From NCBI RefSeq assembly GCF_013823385.1, contig NZ_PNMA01000001.1, positions 124,001 through 188,000 of the forward strand: a stretch of 64,000 nucleotides of DNA, written 5' to 3'. Below, in pieces: positions 18,829 to 26,227 of the stretch. The position numbers and the translations under genes were made by a program. The DNA is from Hyphomonas sp. (lineage in GTDB: Bacteria > Pseudomonadota > Alphaproteobacteria > Caulobacterales > Hyphomonadaceae). Position 1 is the first letter of the stretch. Each line of letters opens with the position of its first letter. The notes beneath the pieces were generated by a model. The model saw nothing but the letters and a program-made list of their open reading frames with translations. It ran no database searches and was not told the origin of the DNA.

Positions 18829-19227
18829 ATGTTCAGCCTCGCCCGCCTCAGAAAGGAACCCGCGCTCGCGCAATATTTTGCGTTCGTGCATCCCTTCTTC
18901 TGGCCGGTGCTGATCTGGCAGCTCGGCCGCGCCGTGGCGCAAGTCCGCGCCGCCGGGCGCTGCGGGGCCATGATCCGCGTCATGTGGTGGGGCGGCGTCC
19001 GCATCGAATATCTCGGCGACGCCGCGCCGAGCCCCTCCGCCTACAGACCAGTAGAGCCGGCGCGCAAACCGTGGAGCGATCCAAGCTGGTCAAGCGCCGT
19101 TCCGGATTTTCTCAGCAGCGAGGCAAGCGCTGTTATCTTCCCCTGCGCCAGCGGGGGAAGTGGCAGTCCGCGCAGCGGACTGACGAAGGGGGCCTGCGCC
19201 CTCCCGGCCACCACCGACACTTCCTAG
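18829..19227 (+). CDS. Conserved hypothetical protein with repeat-derived C-terminus
   Basis: A 132-residue frame. Residues 1 to about 95 (starting MFSLARLRKEPALAQ and including the WQLGRAVAQ, WWGGVRIEYLGD and YRPVEPARKPWSDPSW segments) look like a real coding sequence. They resemble small uncharacterised alphaproteobacterial proteins with one hydrophobic stretch. The last 35 or so residues (Gly/Ser/Ala-rich) fall on a palindromic intergenic repeat (hairpin CAGTCCGC-gca-GCGGACTG at 19164-19182), suggesting the original C-terminus was replaced. No ribosome-binding site is clear before ATG 18829. Function unknown. Confidence 0.6.
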   Translation: MFSLARLRKEPALAQYFAFVHPFFWPVLIWQLGRAVAQVRAAGRCGAMIRVMWWGGVRIEYLGDAAPSPSAYRPVEPARKPWSDPSWSSAVPDFLSSEASAVIFPCASGGSGSPRSGLTKGACALPATTDTS

Positions 19228-19325
19228 CCATTCCCAAAAACCGAATTCAGCCTATCCCCCGGCCAGCGCCCGCTGCGTCCGGCCAAACCTGCTGCGTGAA
19301 ACGCTTTCCCTCCGTCCCCCCCCTT

Positions 19326-19442
19326 CGTCACCCTCGATGGCCGCAGGCCATCTGAGGGCCCAGCTCCCGCCCCAACCCCTGGCACGCGCCTGACGGTCCG
19401 GAGATGGGCCCTCAGATGCGCTCACGCGCATCGAGGGTGACG
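19326..19442. repeat. Dispersed inverted-repeat element, copy B
   Basis: The most symmetric copy. Outer arms CGTCACCCTC/GAGGGTGACG are perfect, arm hairpins are GATGGCC-gca-GGCCATC and GATGCGC..GCGCATC, and inner stems CTGAGGGCCCAGCTCC and GGAGATGGGCCCTCAG pair. About 32 bp in the centre is variable. It lies in the 423-bp gene-free gap 19228-19650. Confidence 0.88.
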
Positions 19443-19471
19443 CATCGTCTGAAACCCCGGAAAGCCCGAAA

Positions 19472-19599
19472 GCCGCCCCACCCCATCCCTCCCCATAGCC
19501 ATGGGGAGGGGGCAGGTTTCGCCATCGGAGAACTTTCCTCTCCCCACAGAGCAACAGGTCCCCTCCCCACGGAGGTGGGGAGGGATAGGGTGGGGCAGC
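19472..19599. repeat. GC-rich palindromic element, CCCTCCCC type, copy 2
   Basis: The outer arms GCCCCACCCCATCCCTCCCC and GGGGAGGGATAGGGTGGGGC pair at all but one or two positions. Internal hairpins are CCCTCCCCATAGCCATGGGGAGGG-like (about 19486-19510) and CCCCTCCCC..GGGGAGGG. Together with copy B it fills most of the gap before the pncC 3' end. Confidence 0.75.
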
Positions 19600-19650
19600 T
19601 CTCCGTCGAAGAAAAACACCGACAAGCCAAAGCCGCTGCGCGCAACAGCC

Positions 19651-20142
19651 CTACCGCGTCTGCGCCTGGATCAAATTCAGTGCCGCCTCGACAGACGCCA
19701 TCCGGATCGCGTCCCGGCCGATATCGCCCAGTTGCAGCATCTCGTGCAGCACCGCCCGGTTCTCCCGAGCACACGCAATATGCACGGTGCCCACCGGTTT
19801 CATCCGTGTACCCCCGCCTGGCCCCGCCACCCCGGTAATCGCCACGGCAATGTTCGCCCGGCTGCCCGCCATCGCCCCTTCCGCCATCATCCGCGCCACC
19901 GGCTCGGACACCGCGCCAAAGTCAGCCAGCACATCGCCGGGCACGCCGAGCATCTCTTCCTTGGCCTTGTTGGAATAGGTCACAAAGCCCCGCTCGAACA
20001 CCGCCGACGACCCGGCAATATCGGTCAGCAGCGCGGCGACAAGGCCGCCGGTACAGCTCTCTGCGGTGGCGATCTTCAGGCGGGCCCGCTCGGCATCATC
20101 GAGCACCAGCATGGCGAGATTTCGTAGGCGTTCTGGAAACAT
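19651..20142 (-). CDS. pncC: CinA C-terminal domain protein (nicotinamide-nucleotide amidase)
   Basis: A 163-residue stand-alone CinA C-terminal domain. This family hydrolyses nicotinamide mononucleotide to nicotinate mononucleotide and recycles the pyridine ring. Signature elements are TAESCTGGLVAALLTDIAGSS (about 27-47, with the catalytic Ser/Thr region), FVTYSNKAKEEMLGV, and AITGVAGPGGGT. Length matches PncC and there is no molybdopterin-binding N-terminal half. It starts 21 bp after the enoyl-CoA hydratase gene on the same strand, so the two may be co-transcribed without an obvious functional link. Confidence 0.92.
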   Translation of the reverse strand: MFPERLRNLAMLVLDDAERARLKIATAESCTGGLVAALLTDIAGSSAVFERGFVTYSNKAKEEMLGVPGDVLADFGAVSEPVARMMAEGAMAGSRANIAVAITGVAGPGGGTRMKPVGTVHIACARENRAVLHEMLQLGDIGRDAIRMASVEAALNLIQAQTR

Positions 20143-20163
20143 GGTGACCTGTCTAGCGCCCGA

Positions 20164-20949
20164 TCAGTTGCCCGTGAAGACCGGCGTGCGCTTTTCAATG
20201 AAGGCGGCGGCGCTTTCCTTCGCGTCGGCGGTCTGCATCAGGCGGCGGATTTCGGTGATTGCCCATTTGCCGGTATCGCGCCAGTCGGGGTCGAGTGTCC
20301 GCCGCAGGCCCGCCTTCAGCGACCGGACCGCCTGGGGCGGGTTCGCCGCGATCTTCTCCGCCAGCGCCAGCGCCGTGGGCATCAACTCCTCCGGCGGCAC
20401 CACCCGGCTCACCAGCCCAATCGCCTTGGCCTCGACCGCGTCGATCACATCGCCGGTGAAGAGAAGCTCACTCGCCTTCTCCCGGCCGACCAGCTGCGCC
20501 AGCCGCCCCAGCCCCGGCGCATCGCAGCAGAGTCCTCGCGTCACGAATATCTCGCCGAACTTTGCCGTCTCCGACATCACCCGCATATCCGCCATGATCG
20601 CCAGCTCCGCGCCCCAGCCGAGCGCAAAGCCATTGATCGCCGCAATCACCGGAATATCCGTATGCAGAAGGGCATCTGCCGCCGGGGTCAGCCCGCCGGT
20701 GTCCTTCGCCTTCGCCGCCCGCTCCGGCGTCACCGGCGCGCCCTTGGAGAGGATCTTCTTCACATCATCCCCGGCGCAGAAGGCGCGCGTGCCCGATCCC
20801 GTAATCACAATTGCCCGCGCCTCAGAAGTGCGCACCGCGTTTTCCAGCGCGTCATAAAGCTCATAATCGAGCGAATTCATTGCCTCAGGCCGGTTCAGCG
20901 TCAGCACGGTCACATGCCCCCGCTTCTCGGTGATCAGAATATCGTCCAT
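20164..20949 (-). CDS. Enoyl-CoA hydratase/isomerase family protein
   Basis: A 261-residue crotonase-fold protein. The oxyanion-hole segments are AFCAGDDVKKI (about 62-72) and NGFALGWGAELAIMADMRV (about 105-123); the conserved acidic position in KFGEIFVTRGL fits the hydratase active site. Substrate is not evident: roles in fatty acid beta-oxidation or branched-chain/aromatic acid breakdown are both possible. The start is ATG 20949, with GGGAGGAAGGC just upstream; 13 further in-frame codons upstream are excluded for this reason. It is the first gene of a two-gene unit with pncC. Confidence 0.9.
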   Translation of the reverse strand: MDDILITEKRGHVTVLTLNRPEAMNSLDYELYDALENAVRTSEARAIVITGSGTRAFCAGDDVKKILSKGAPVTPERAAKAKDTGGLTPAADALLHTDIPVIAAINGFALGWGAELAIMADMRVMSETAKFGEIFVTRGLCCDAPGLGRLAQLVGREKASELLFTGDVIDAVEAKAIGLVSRVVPPEELMPTALALAEKIAANPPQAVRSLKAGLRRTLDPDWRDTGKWAITEIRRLMQTADAKESAAAFIEKRTPVFTGN

Positions 20950-21063
20950 GCCTTCCTCCCGGTCGTGTTTTGCCGGGGAAACTCTCATGAAGGCGGGGCC
21001 TTGAAAATAATGCCGCGAGGTAAGGGCAGGGGCTCTTGGGGGTCATCTCAACCCATCCGTCTT

Positions 21064-21180
21064 CGTCACCCTCGATGCGCGCCAGCGCATCTGAGGGCCC
21101 ATCTCCGGAACTCTCCGTCAGATCAGGCGGCAATGGCAGGAGCTGGGCTCCCAGATGGCCTGCGGCCATCGGGAGTGACG
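21064..21180. repeat. Dispersed inverted-repeat element, copy C
   Basis: Outer ends CGTCACCCTC and GGGAGTGACG. Arm hairpins are GATGCGC-gcca-GCGCATC and GATGGCC-tgc-GGCCATC; inner segments are TGAGGGCCCATCTCC and GGAGCTGGGCTCCCA. It lies between the enoyl-CoA hydratase 5' side and the candidate small membrane protein gene. Confidence 0.85.
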
Positions 21181-21213
21181 AGGGACTCTATTGGCGTGAT
21201 AGGTCGAGCCGAT

Positions 21214-21321
21214 TCACAGCGAGAGGATAAAAATACATAGGTAATAAATAGCCATGCTGAGAAGGGCGTAGATGAATATGTTCTTCAGTATCTTCAGCAT
21301 CCAGCTTGGTTTCTTTTGCAT
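21214..21321 (-). CDS. Possible 35-residue membrane miniprotein
   Basis: The frame starts at ATG 21321 (MQKKPSWMLKILKN) and continues into a hydrophobic helix (IFIYALLSMAIYYLCIFILSL) before TGA. A short basic N-terminus plus one membrane span is the classic layout of a bacterial small membrane protein. GGAGG lies about 12 bases before the ATG, slightly far. The local sequence is AT-richer than its surroundings. An overlapping 60-codon frame on the same strand looks non-coding. No homologue is recognised, so this is a candidate only. Confidence 0.42.
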   Translation of the reverse strand: MQKKPSWMLKILKNIFIYALLSMAIYYLCIFILSL

Positions 21322-21433
21322 TTGTGCTCGATACCTCCCCCGCCGAATACTCGAAGATCAAGATCGGCAAATACTTCGTTGTGCGTGAGGCGTAAGGTCT
21401 GTGCTGGTATATTTCTCTGTCCGGAGCATATGC

Positions 21434-22570
21434 TCACCGCCTCGGCACCAGCAGCGCCACAGCCTCCGCCGCAATCCCCTCGCGCCGCCCGGTGAAGCCC
21501 AGCCCCTCGGTCGTCGTCGCCTTCACGCTCACGGCATCAAGGGGAAGCCCGAGCAGCTCTGCCGTCCGTTCCCGCATCGCCTCCCGGTGCGGCTTCACCT
21601 TGGGCGCCTCGCAGATCACCGTGATGTCGCAATTGGCGATGACATAGCCCTTCGCCTCGGCCAGCCTCTGGGCCGCCTTCAGGAAGAGGCCGCTGTCAGC
21701 GCCCTTCCACTGCGGATCGGACGGCGGGAAATGATCCCCAATATCCCCCAGCGCCACCGCGCCGAGGATCGCATCGGTCAGCGCATGCCAGGCCGCGTCG
21801 GCGTCCGAATGGCCCTTGAGTTTGGCGATATGCGGAATGGCCACCCCGCACAGGGTCACATGGGTCCCCGCCTCGAACTCATGCACATCATAGCCCTTGC
21901 CGATGCGCGGGGTTCCAGCGGGGGCGAGGAGGCGGGCCAGCATGTCGAAATCCTCCGGATAGGTGATCTTGGAAAGGCGGGCCGAGCCGGGCACCATGTC
22001 GATGGTCCCACCGGCGGCCTCGATGGCCGAGAGGTCGTCCACAAGGTCGGGCCCGGCAGCGGCGAGCGCCGCGCGGATCTCGCCGAGGCGGAAGGCTTGC
22101 GGTGTCTGGACCCGGAAGAGGCCGGTTCTGTCCACATTTGTCCAGTTTTGTCCGCGTTGTGTCTTCAAGGCGTCCGCCACGGGCAGCGCCGGGGCGGCGC
22201 CTGACACGCCCGGGTCCTGCAGCCGCGCCAGCAGTTTGGAGATCGTCGCCGCGTCAATGCCGGGCCGCGCCGCGTCATGGATCAGCACGGTGGCGTCCTC
22301 GCCCACCGTCGCCGCCGCCAGCCCGCTGAGCACCGATTGCGTGCGCGTATCGCCCGGTTTTGCCTGAAGAATTTTGCTGCTCGCGGGCAATTCCCCCAGC
22401 TCCGGCCCGGCGACCACCACCACCTGCGAAATCTGAGGGTGGCCGGCGAAGGCCTCGATCGACCAGTCGATCACCCGCTTTCCCAGCAGGTCCTGCCACT
22501 GTTTCGGGCGCCCGGCCCCTGCGCGCTGGCCGGTGCCCCCGGCCACGATGATTGCTACAGCCTCAGTCAT
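21434..22570 (-). CDS. ispDF: Bifunctional IspD/IspF enzyme of the MEP isoprenoid pathway
   Basis: A 378-residue fusion. The N-terminal half (about 1-222) is 2-C-methyl-D-erythritol 4-phosphate cytidylyltransferase, with [17 protein letters not shown] for CTP binding and LIHDAARPG. The C-terminal half (about 225-378) is 2,4-cyclodiphosphate synthase, with metal ligands in GKGYDVHEF (Asp-x-His) and the [25 protein letters not shown] segments. Such fusions are common in alphaproteobacteria and couple steps 3 and 5 of the pathway. It is divergent from dusB, sharing a 120-bp upstream region. Confidence 0.97.
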   Translation of the reverse strand: MTEAVAIIVAGGTGQRAGAGRPKQWQDLLGKRVIDWSIEAFAGHPQISQVVVVAGPELGELPASSKILQAKPGDTRTQSVLSGLAAATVGEDATVLIHDAARPGIDAATISKLLARLQDPGVSGAAPALPVADALKTQRGQNWTNVDRTGLFRVQTPQAFRLGEIRAALAAAGPDLVDDLSAIEAAGGTIDMVPGSARLSKITYPEDFDMLARLLAPAGTPRIGKGYDVHEFEAGTHVTLCGVAIPHIAKLKGHSDADAAWHALTDAILGAVALGDIGDHFPPSDPQWKGADSGLFLKAAQRLAEAKGYVIANCDITVICEAPKVKPHREAMRERTAELLGLPLDAVSVKATTTEGLGFTGRREGIAAEAVALLVPRR

Positions 22571-22690
22571 GATCCGGCTTGTAAGCGACCCGCGCGCGGC
22601 TGGCTACTCCACGGAATGTCCCGAAAAGGGGAATTATTTGCCCATGATTTGTGCGCTTGCGAAAAAATGAAAACTGGGAAAGAAAAGGAT

Positions 22691-23680
22691 ATGACCAATT
22701 TTAAGGCACCTCGGGTCTGGCTGGCGCCAATGTCCGGCGCAACCGACGCCCCCATGCGGCGGCAGGCGGTGCATTTCGGCGCCCCGGCAGTCGTGTCGGA
22801 GATGGTCGCCGGGGAAACCCTCGCCCAGGCCCGCCCGGATGTGGTCCGCCGCACCTGCCGGCATGAGGGGGAAGGCCCTTGGATCGTCCAGCTTGCCGCC
22901 CGCCGCCCTGAGGATATGCTCGCCGGCGCCGTACTGATGGCCGAAGCCGGCGTCGATGTGATCGACATCAATATGGGCTGCCCCTCCAAGCAGGTAACTG
23001 GCGGTCAGTCTGGCTCCGCCCTGATGCGGGATCTGCCGCTGGCAGGGGAGATCATCGACGCCGCCCTGCAGGGTGCCGGTGCCCGCCCGGTGACGCTGAA
23101 GATGCGCCTTGGCTGGGACGACAATAATCACAATGCGCCAGAACTGGCCCGCATGGCCGAGGAGAAGGGCGTGCAGATGCTCACCGTCCATGGCCGCACG
23201 CGCTGCCAGTTCTACGCAGGCGCGGCCAACTGGGCCGCTGTCCGCCCCGCCGTCGAGGCCGTGAGCCTGCCCGTCATCGTCAATGGCGACATCTGCGATG
23301 TTGCCTCGGCCCGCGAAGCGCTGGCTCAAAGCGGCGCGCATGGTGTCATGCTGGGGCGCGCGGCGATGGGGCGGCCCTGGCTGATTGGCGAGGTGGCGGC
23401 TGCCCTTGAGGGACGCGCCTGGCGCAGGCCGGGCCTCAGCGAGCAGCTCGCCAGCCTGTGCGAGCAGATCTCTGATTCCCTTGATCTTTATGGGGTCAGC
23501 CTTGGCCTCAAGATGGTGCGCAAGCATGTCTCTGCCGCCATCGACGATCTCGAAACCGACCTGCCGGCCGCCGAGCGCCGGCAGTTACGCGCCGATCTCT
23601 GCCGTATTGGGGACGCCGGAGAGCTGATCGCTGCGCTGCGGAAAGTCTATCTCGGCCAGATGCTGGAAAAGGCAGTATAG
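22691..23680 (+). CDS. dusB: tRNA-dihydrouridine synthase B (NifR3 type)
   Basis: A 329-residue FMN enzyme that reduces specific uridines in the tRNA D-loop. Motifs are LAPMSGATDAPMRRQ at the N-terminus, the catalytic Cys in NMGCPSKQVTGGQSGSALM, and GVMLGRAAMGRPWL for FMN phosphate. It is the first gene of the ntr operon, as is usual in alphaproteobacteria (nifR3-ntrBC). The start is ATG 22691; an ATG eight codons earlier (22667) has no ribosome-binding site. The ntrB gene follows after 2 bp. Confidence 0.95.
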   Translation: MTNFKAPRVWLAPMSGATDAPMRRQAVHFGAPAVVSEMVAGETLAQARPDVVRRTCRHEGEGPWIVQLAARRPEDMLAGAVLMAEAGVDVIDINMGCPSKQVTGGQSGSALMRDLPLAGEIIDAALQGAGARPVTLKMRLGWDDNNHNAPELARMAEEKGVQMLTVHGRTRCQFYAGAANWAAVRPAVEAVSLPVIVNGDICDVASAREALAQSGAHGVMLGRAAMGRPWLIGEVAAALEGRAWRRPGLSEQLASLCEQISDSLDLYGVSLGLKMVRKHVSAAIDDLETDLPAAERRQLRADLCRIGDAGELIAALRKVYLGQMLEKAV

Positions 23681-23682
23681 TC

Positions 23683-24741
23683 ATGAGTACGTTGACAGGT
23701 GAGCGGCCCTCAGGTCTCGCCGATCTATCCCCCATCGCGCTGCTGCACATTGACCAGCGCCGCCGCGTCGCGAATGTGAACCCCGCTGCCGAGGACCTGT
23801 TCAAGCTGTCGCGCCGCGCCCTTGTGGGGCGCCCGCTCAGCGAGGTGGTGTTCCACGATTCCATCCTGTTCGAGCTGATCGACCGGGCGGAGCGTGATCC
23901 CGCCGAAATCACCGCGCCCTCGACGCCCGTTTCCGGCCCGTCGATGCAGGTGCGCACCATCTGTGACGTCCGCATCCGCACGGTCGACGGCGGCAACTTC
24001 ATCCTGGCGCTTTCCGAGGCGCCCTCGCGCGATTCCGGGGAAGGCGTTGCCGGGGCCGCCGGTTTCGGGCGCATCCTCGGCCATGAGGTGAAAAACCCGC
24101 TGGCCGGCATCATCGGCGCGGCCCAGCTGCTGGAGCGTCAGGCCCATGCCGGCCAGGCCGAACTGCTCGACATCATCAAGGACGAAGCCCGCCGTATCGA
24201 GCGTCTGGTCAACCGTCTCTCCGCATTTGAGCTGTTCTCCGCCCCCCGGATGCAGCCCTGCAATGTCCATGCGCTGCTGGACAAGGTGATCGCTTCGGAG
24301 CGCGCCGCCATGGGCGCGCGGGTGGAATACCGCCGCGACTTTGACCCCTCGCTGCCAGACATGATGTGCGATCCCGACCATCTGCAGCAGGCCTTCCAGA
24401 ACATCGTCCGCAATGCTGCCGAAGCTGCCTCCGAAGGGGGCCGCAAGGGCGAGGTGGTTCTGCGCACGGCCTATGCCGCCGGCCTTGCCATGCGCCAGGC
24501 GCGGCTCGGCTCGGGCCTGCGCCGCGCCATGCTGATCTCCATCGAGGACAATGGCCAGGGCATCCCGCGCGAACACCAGGCCACGATCTTCGACGTGTTC
24601 CAGTCCACCAAGTCCGGCGGGCGGGGCCTCGGCCTCTCCATCGTCAGCGAGGTCATCAATGCCCATGGCGGGCAGATCCGCGTCGACAGCCAGCCCGGCG
24701 CTACCCGTTTCACCATCCTGTTGCCGCTTTCGGAGGCTTAA
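23683..24741 (+). CDS. ntrB: Nitrogen regulation sensor kinase NtrB
   Basis: A 352-residue soluble kinase. An N-terminal PAS domain (about 10-115) senses signals through PII, HisKA has the phosphorylated His in GHEVKNPLAGIIGAAQLL, and HATPase has the N box NIVRNAAEAA, DNGQGIPREH and GGRGLGLSIV. It phosphorylates NtrC under nitrogen limitation and acts as phosphatase when PII-bound. It lies two bases after dusB and six bases before ntrC, in one operon. Confidence 0.95.
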   Translation: MSTLTGERPSGLADLSPIALLHIDQRRRVANVNPAAEDLFKLSRRALVGRPLSEVVFHDSILFELIDRAERDPAEITAPSTPVSGPSMQVRTICDVRIRTVDGGNFILALSEAPSRDSGEGVAGAAGFGRILGHEVKNPLAGIIGAAQLLERQAHAGQAELLDIIKDEARRIERLVNRLSAFELFSAPRMQPCNVHALLDKVIASERAAMGARVEYRRDFDPSLPDMMCDPDHLQQAFQNIVRNAAEAASEGGRKGEVVLRTAYAAGLAMRQARLGSGLRRAMLISIEDNGQGIPREHQATIFDVFQSTKSGGRGLGLSIVSEVINAHGGQIRVDSQPGATRFTILLPLSEA

Positions 24742-24747
24742 AATCTC

Positions 24748-26121
24748 ATGGCCGACAAGACCGTACTCCTCGCAGAAGACGACGCCAGTATCCGGCTCGT
24801 CGTGAACCAGACCCTGGTGTCCGCCGGGTATGAGGTGCGCGCCACCAGCTCTCCCGACGCGCTGCAGCGCTGGGTGCGCAATGGGGAAGGGGATGTCGTC
24901 GTCACTGACGTCTATCTCGGCGACACGTCGATCTTCGACCTTCTGCCCTCGATGAAGCTCGCCCGGCCGGACCTGCCCTTCATCGTCATGAGCGGCCAGA
25001 ACACCATCCTCACCGCCGCGTCTGCTGCCGAGCATGGCGCGTTCGACTATCTGCCAAAGCCCTTCGACATCGACGTCCTCTCCAGCCTGGTTCGCCGCGC
25101 GCTGAAGGCGGCGCCCGCGCCGGAGCGGGCGATCCATCCCGATGCCCAGAAGGCGGTGGCTGATGCCGGCCTGCCGCTGATCGGCCGGTCGGACGCGATG
25201 CAGGAAGTCTACCGCCTGATCGCCAAGGTGATGAATACCGACCTGACCGTGCTGATCGAGGGCGAAAGCGGCACCGGCAAGGAACTCGCCGCCCGCGCCA
25301 TCCACCAGCTTGGCCAGTCCAAGCGCGGCCAGTTCGTGGCGCTCGACCTCGCCGCCATGCCGCCCGCCGAAATCAACCGCGAACTCTTCGGCACCGATGG
25401 CAATGGCGGCGCCGTCCACATGAAGGGTGGCACGCTCTATCTCGATGAAATCGGGGATCTTCCTGCCGAAGCCCAGGCCCAGCTCGTGAAGCTGCTGCGC
25501 GAGCCCGGCGGCGCGCGCCTCATCGCCTCCACCCGGCGCAACCTTGGCCGCCTCGTGGAAGACGGCAAGTTCCGGGAAGACCTTTATTACCGCCTCAACG
25601 TGATGCGCCTCTCCATTCCGCCGCTGCGCCAGCGCAAGGAGGATATTCCCGAACTTGCCCGCGCGTTCCTGATCCGCGCCCAGCGCCAGGGCCTCGCCGC
25701 CCGCACCTTCGACAAGTCGGCGCTGGACCTGATGGCCGCCTATGACTGGCCCGGCAACGTCCGCGAGTTGGAAAACCTCGTCCTGCGCCTGGCGGTGCTG
25801 AGCTCGGATTCGGTCATCACGGTGATGGATGTCGAGCGCGAGATGCGGATGGGCGTGGCCGAGCAGACCGGCGCCAGCCTCGGCTTCGAGGCGGAGATCG
25901 AGGGGCTGCTGCACCGCTATGTGATGGGCGATCTCGTCTCCGGCGGTGAAGGAGAGGGTTCGAATGTTCACGAATCGGTTGTTAACCGTGTGGAGCGCCC
26001 GCTGATCCGCCTCGCCTTGTCGGTCACCTCCGGCAACAAGGTCCGCGCGGCGCAGCTACTTGGCATGAACCGCAACACATTGCGGGCCAAGATCAACGCC
26101 CTCGGCATTGCAGAAGACTGA
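24748..26121 (+). CDS. ntrC: Nitrogen response regulator NtrC lacking the GAFTGA loop
   Basis: A 457-residue regulator with receiver (LLAEDDASIR, phospho-acceptor Asp in VVVTDVYLGD), AAA+ domain (Walker A GESGTGKELAA; Walker B-like LYLDEIGD) and a Fis-type DNA-binding end (NKVRAAQLLGMNRNTLRAKI). In sigma54 activators the region after ELFG carries GAFTGA. Here residues 212-228 read ELFGTDGNGGAVHMKGG, with no such motif. As in some other alphaproteobacterial NtrC proteins, it probably acts without sigma54 contact, at sigma70 promoters or as a repressor. This functional point is inference from the family. Confidence 0.95.
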   Translation: MADKTVLLAEDDASIRLVVNQTLVSAGYEVRATSSPDALQRWVRNGEGDVVVTDVYLGDTSIFDLLPSMKLARPDLPFIVMSGQNTILTAASAAEHGAFDYLPKPFDIDVLSSLVRRALKAAPAPERAIHPDAQKAVADAGLPLIGRSDAMQEVYRLIAKVMNTDLTVLIEGESGTGKELAARAIHQLGQSKRGQFVALDLAAMPPAEINRELFGTDGNGGAVHMKGGTLYLDEIGDLPAEAQAQLVKLLREPGGARLIASTRRNLGRLVEDGKFREDLYYRLNVMRLSIPPLRQRKEDIPELARAFLIRAQRQGLAARTFDKSALDLMAAYDWPGNVRELENLVLRLAVLSSDSVITVMDVEREMRMGVAEQTGASLGFEAEIEGLLHRYVMGDLVSGGEGEGSNVHESVVNRVERPLIRLALSVTSGNKVRAAQLLGMNRNTLRAKINALGIAED

Positions 26122-26158
26122 TTGACGACACACCGATCTGTGGCTTTAGTGCACCACT

Positions 26159-26197
26159 GTTGCGGGCGGGACACTGGTATTGTGTCCCGTTTGCAAC
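26159..26197 (+). promoter_or_regulatory. Long RNA hairpin between ntrC and ntrY
   Basis: GTTGCGGGCGGGACAC (26159-26174) and GTGTCCCGTTTGCAAC (26182-26197) form a 16-bp stem with a 7-nt loop; three central pairs would be G-U in RNA, so it is stable on the plus strand only. It lies 30 bp before the ntrY GTG start and lacks a T-run. Candidate attenuator, processing site or translation control element. Confidence 0.5.
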
Positions 26198-26227
26198 GGG
26201 GCGGGGCCCCAACAGAACCGGAACTGA

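Noticed and set aside
21188-21370. 60-codon minus-strand frame overlapping the candidate miniprotein
   Set aside because: Composition is not protein-like, and the overlapping frame gives a coherent membrane helix.
22277-22690. Upstream extension of the dusB frame by 138 codons
   Set aside because: It overlaps ispDF on the other strand and lacks similarity to DusB; ATG 22691 fits the family.
23725-25971. Long minus-strand open frame (748 codons) opposite ntrB-ntrC
   Set aside because: It mirrors real genes in a GC-rich genome, has His/Gly/Ala-rich composition with no domain, and covers two well-supported genes.
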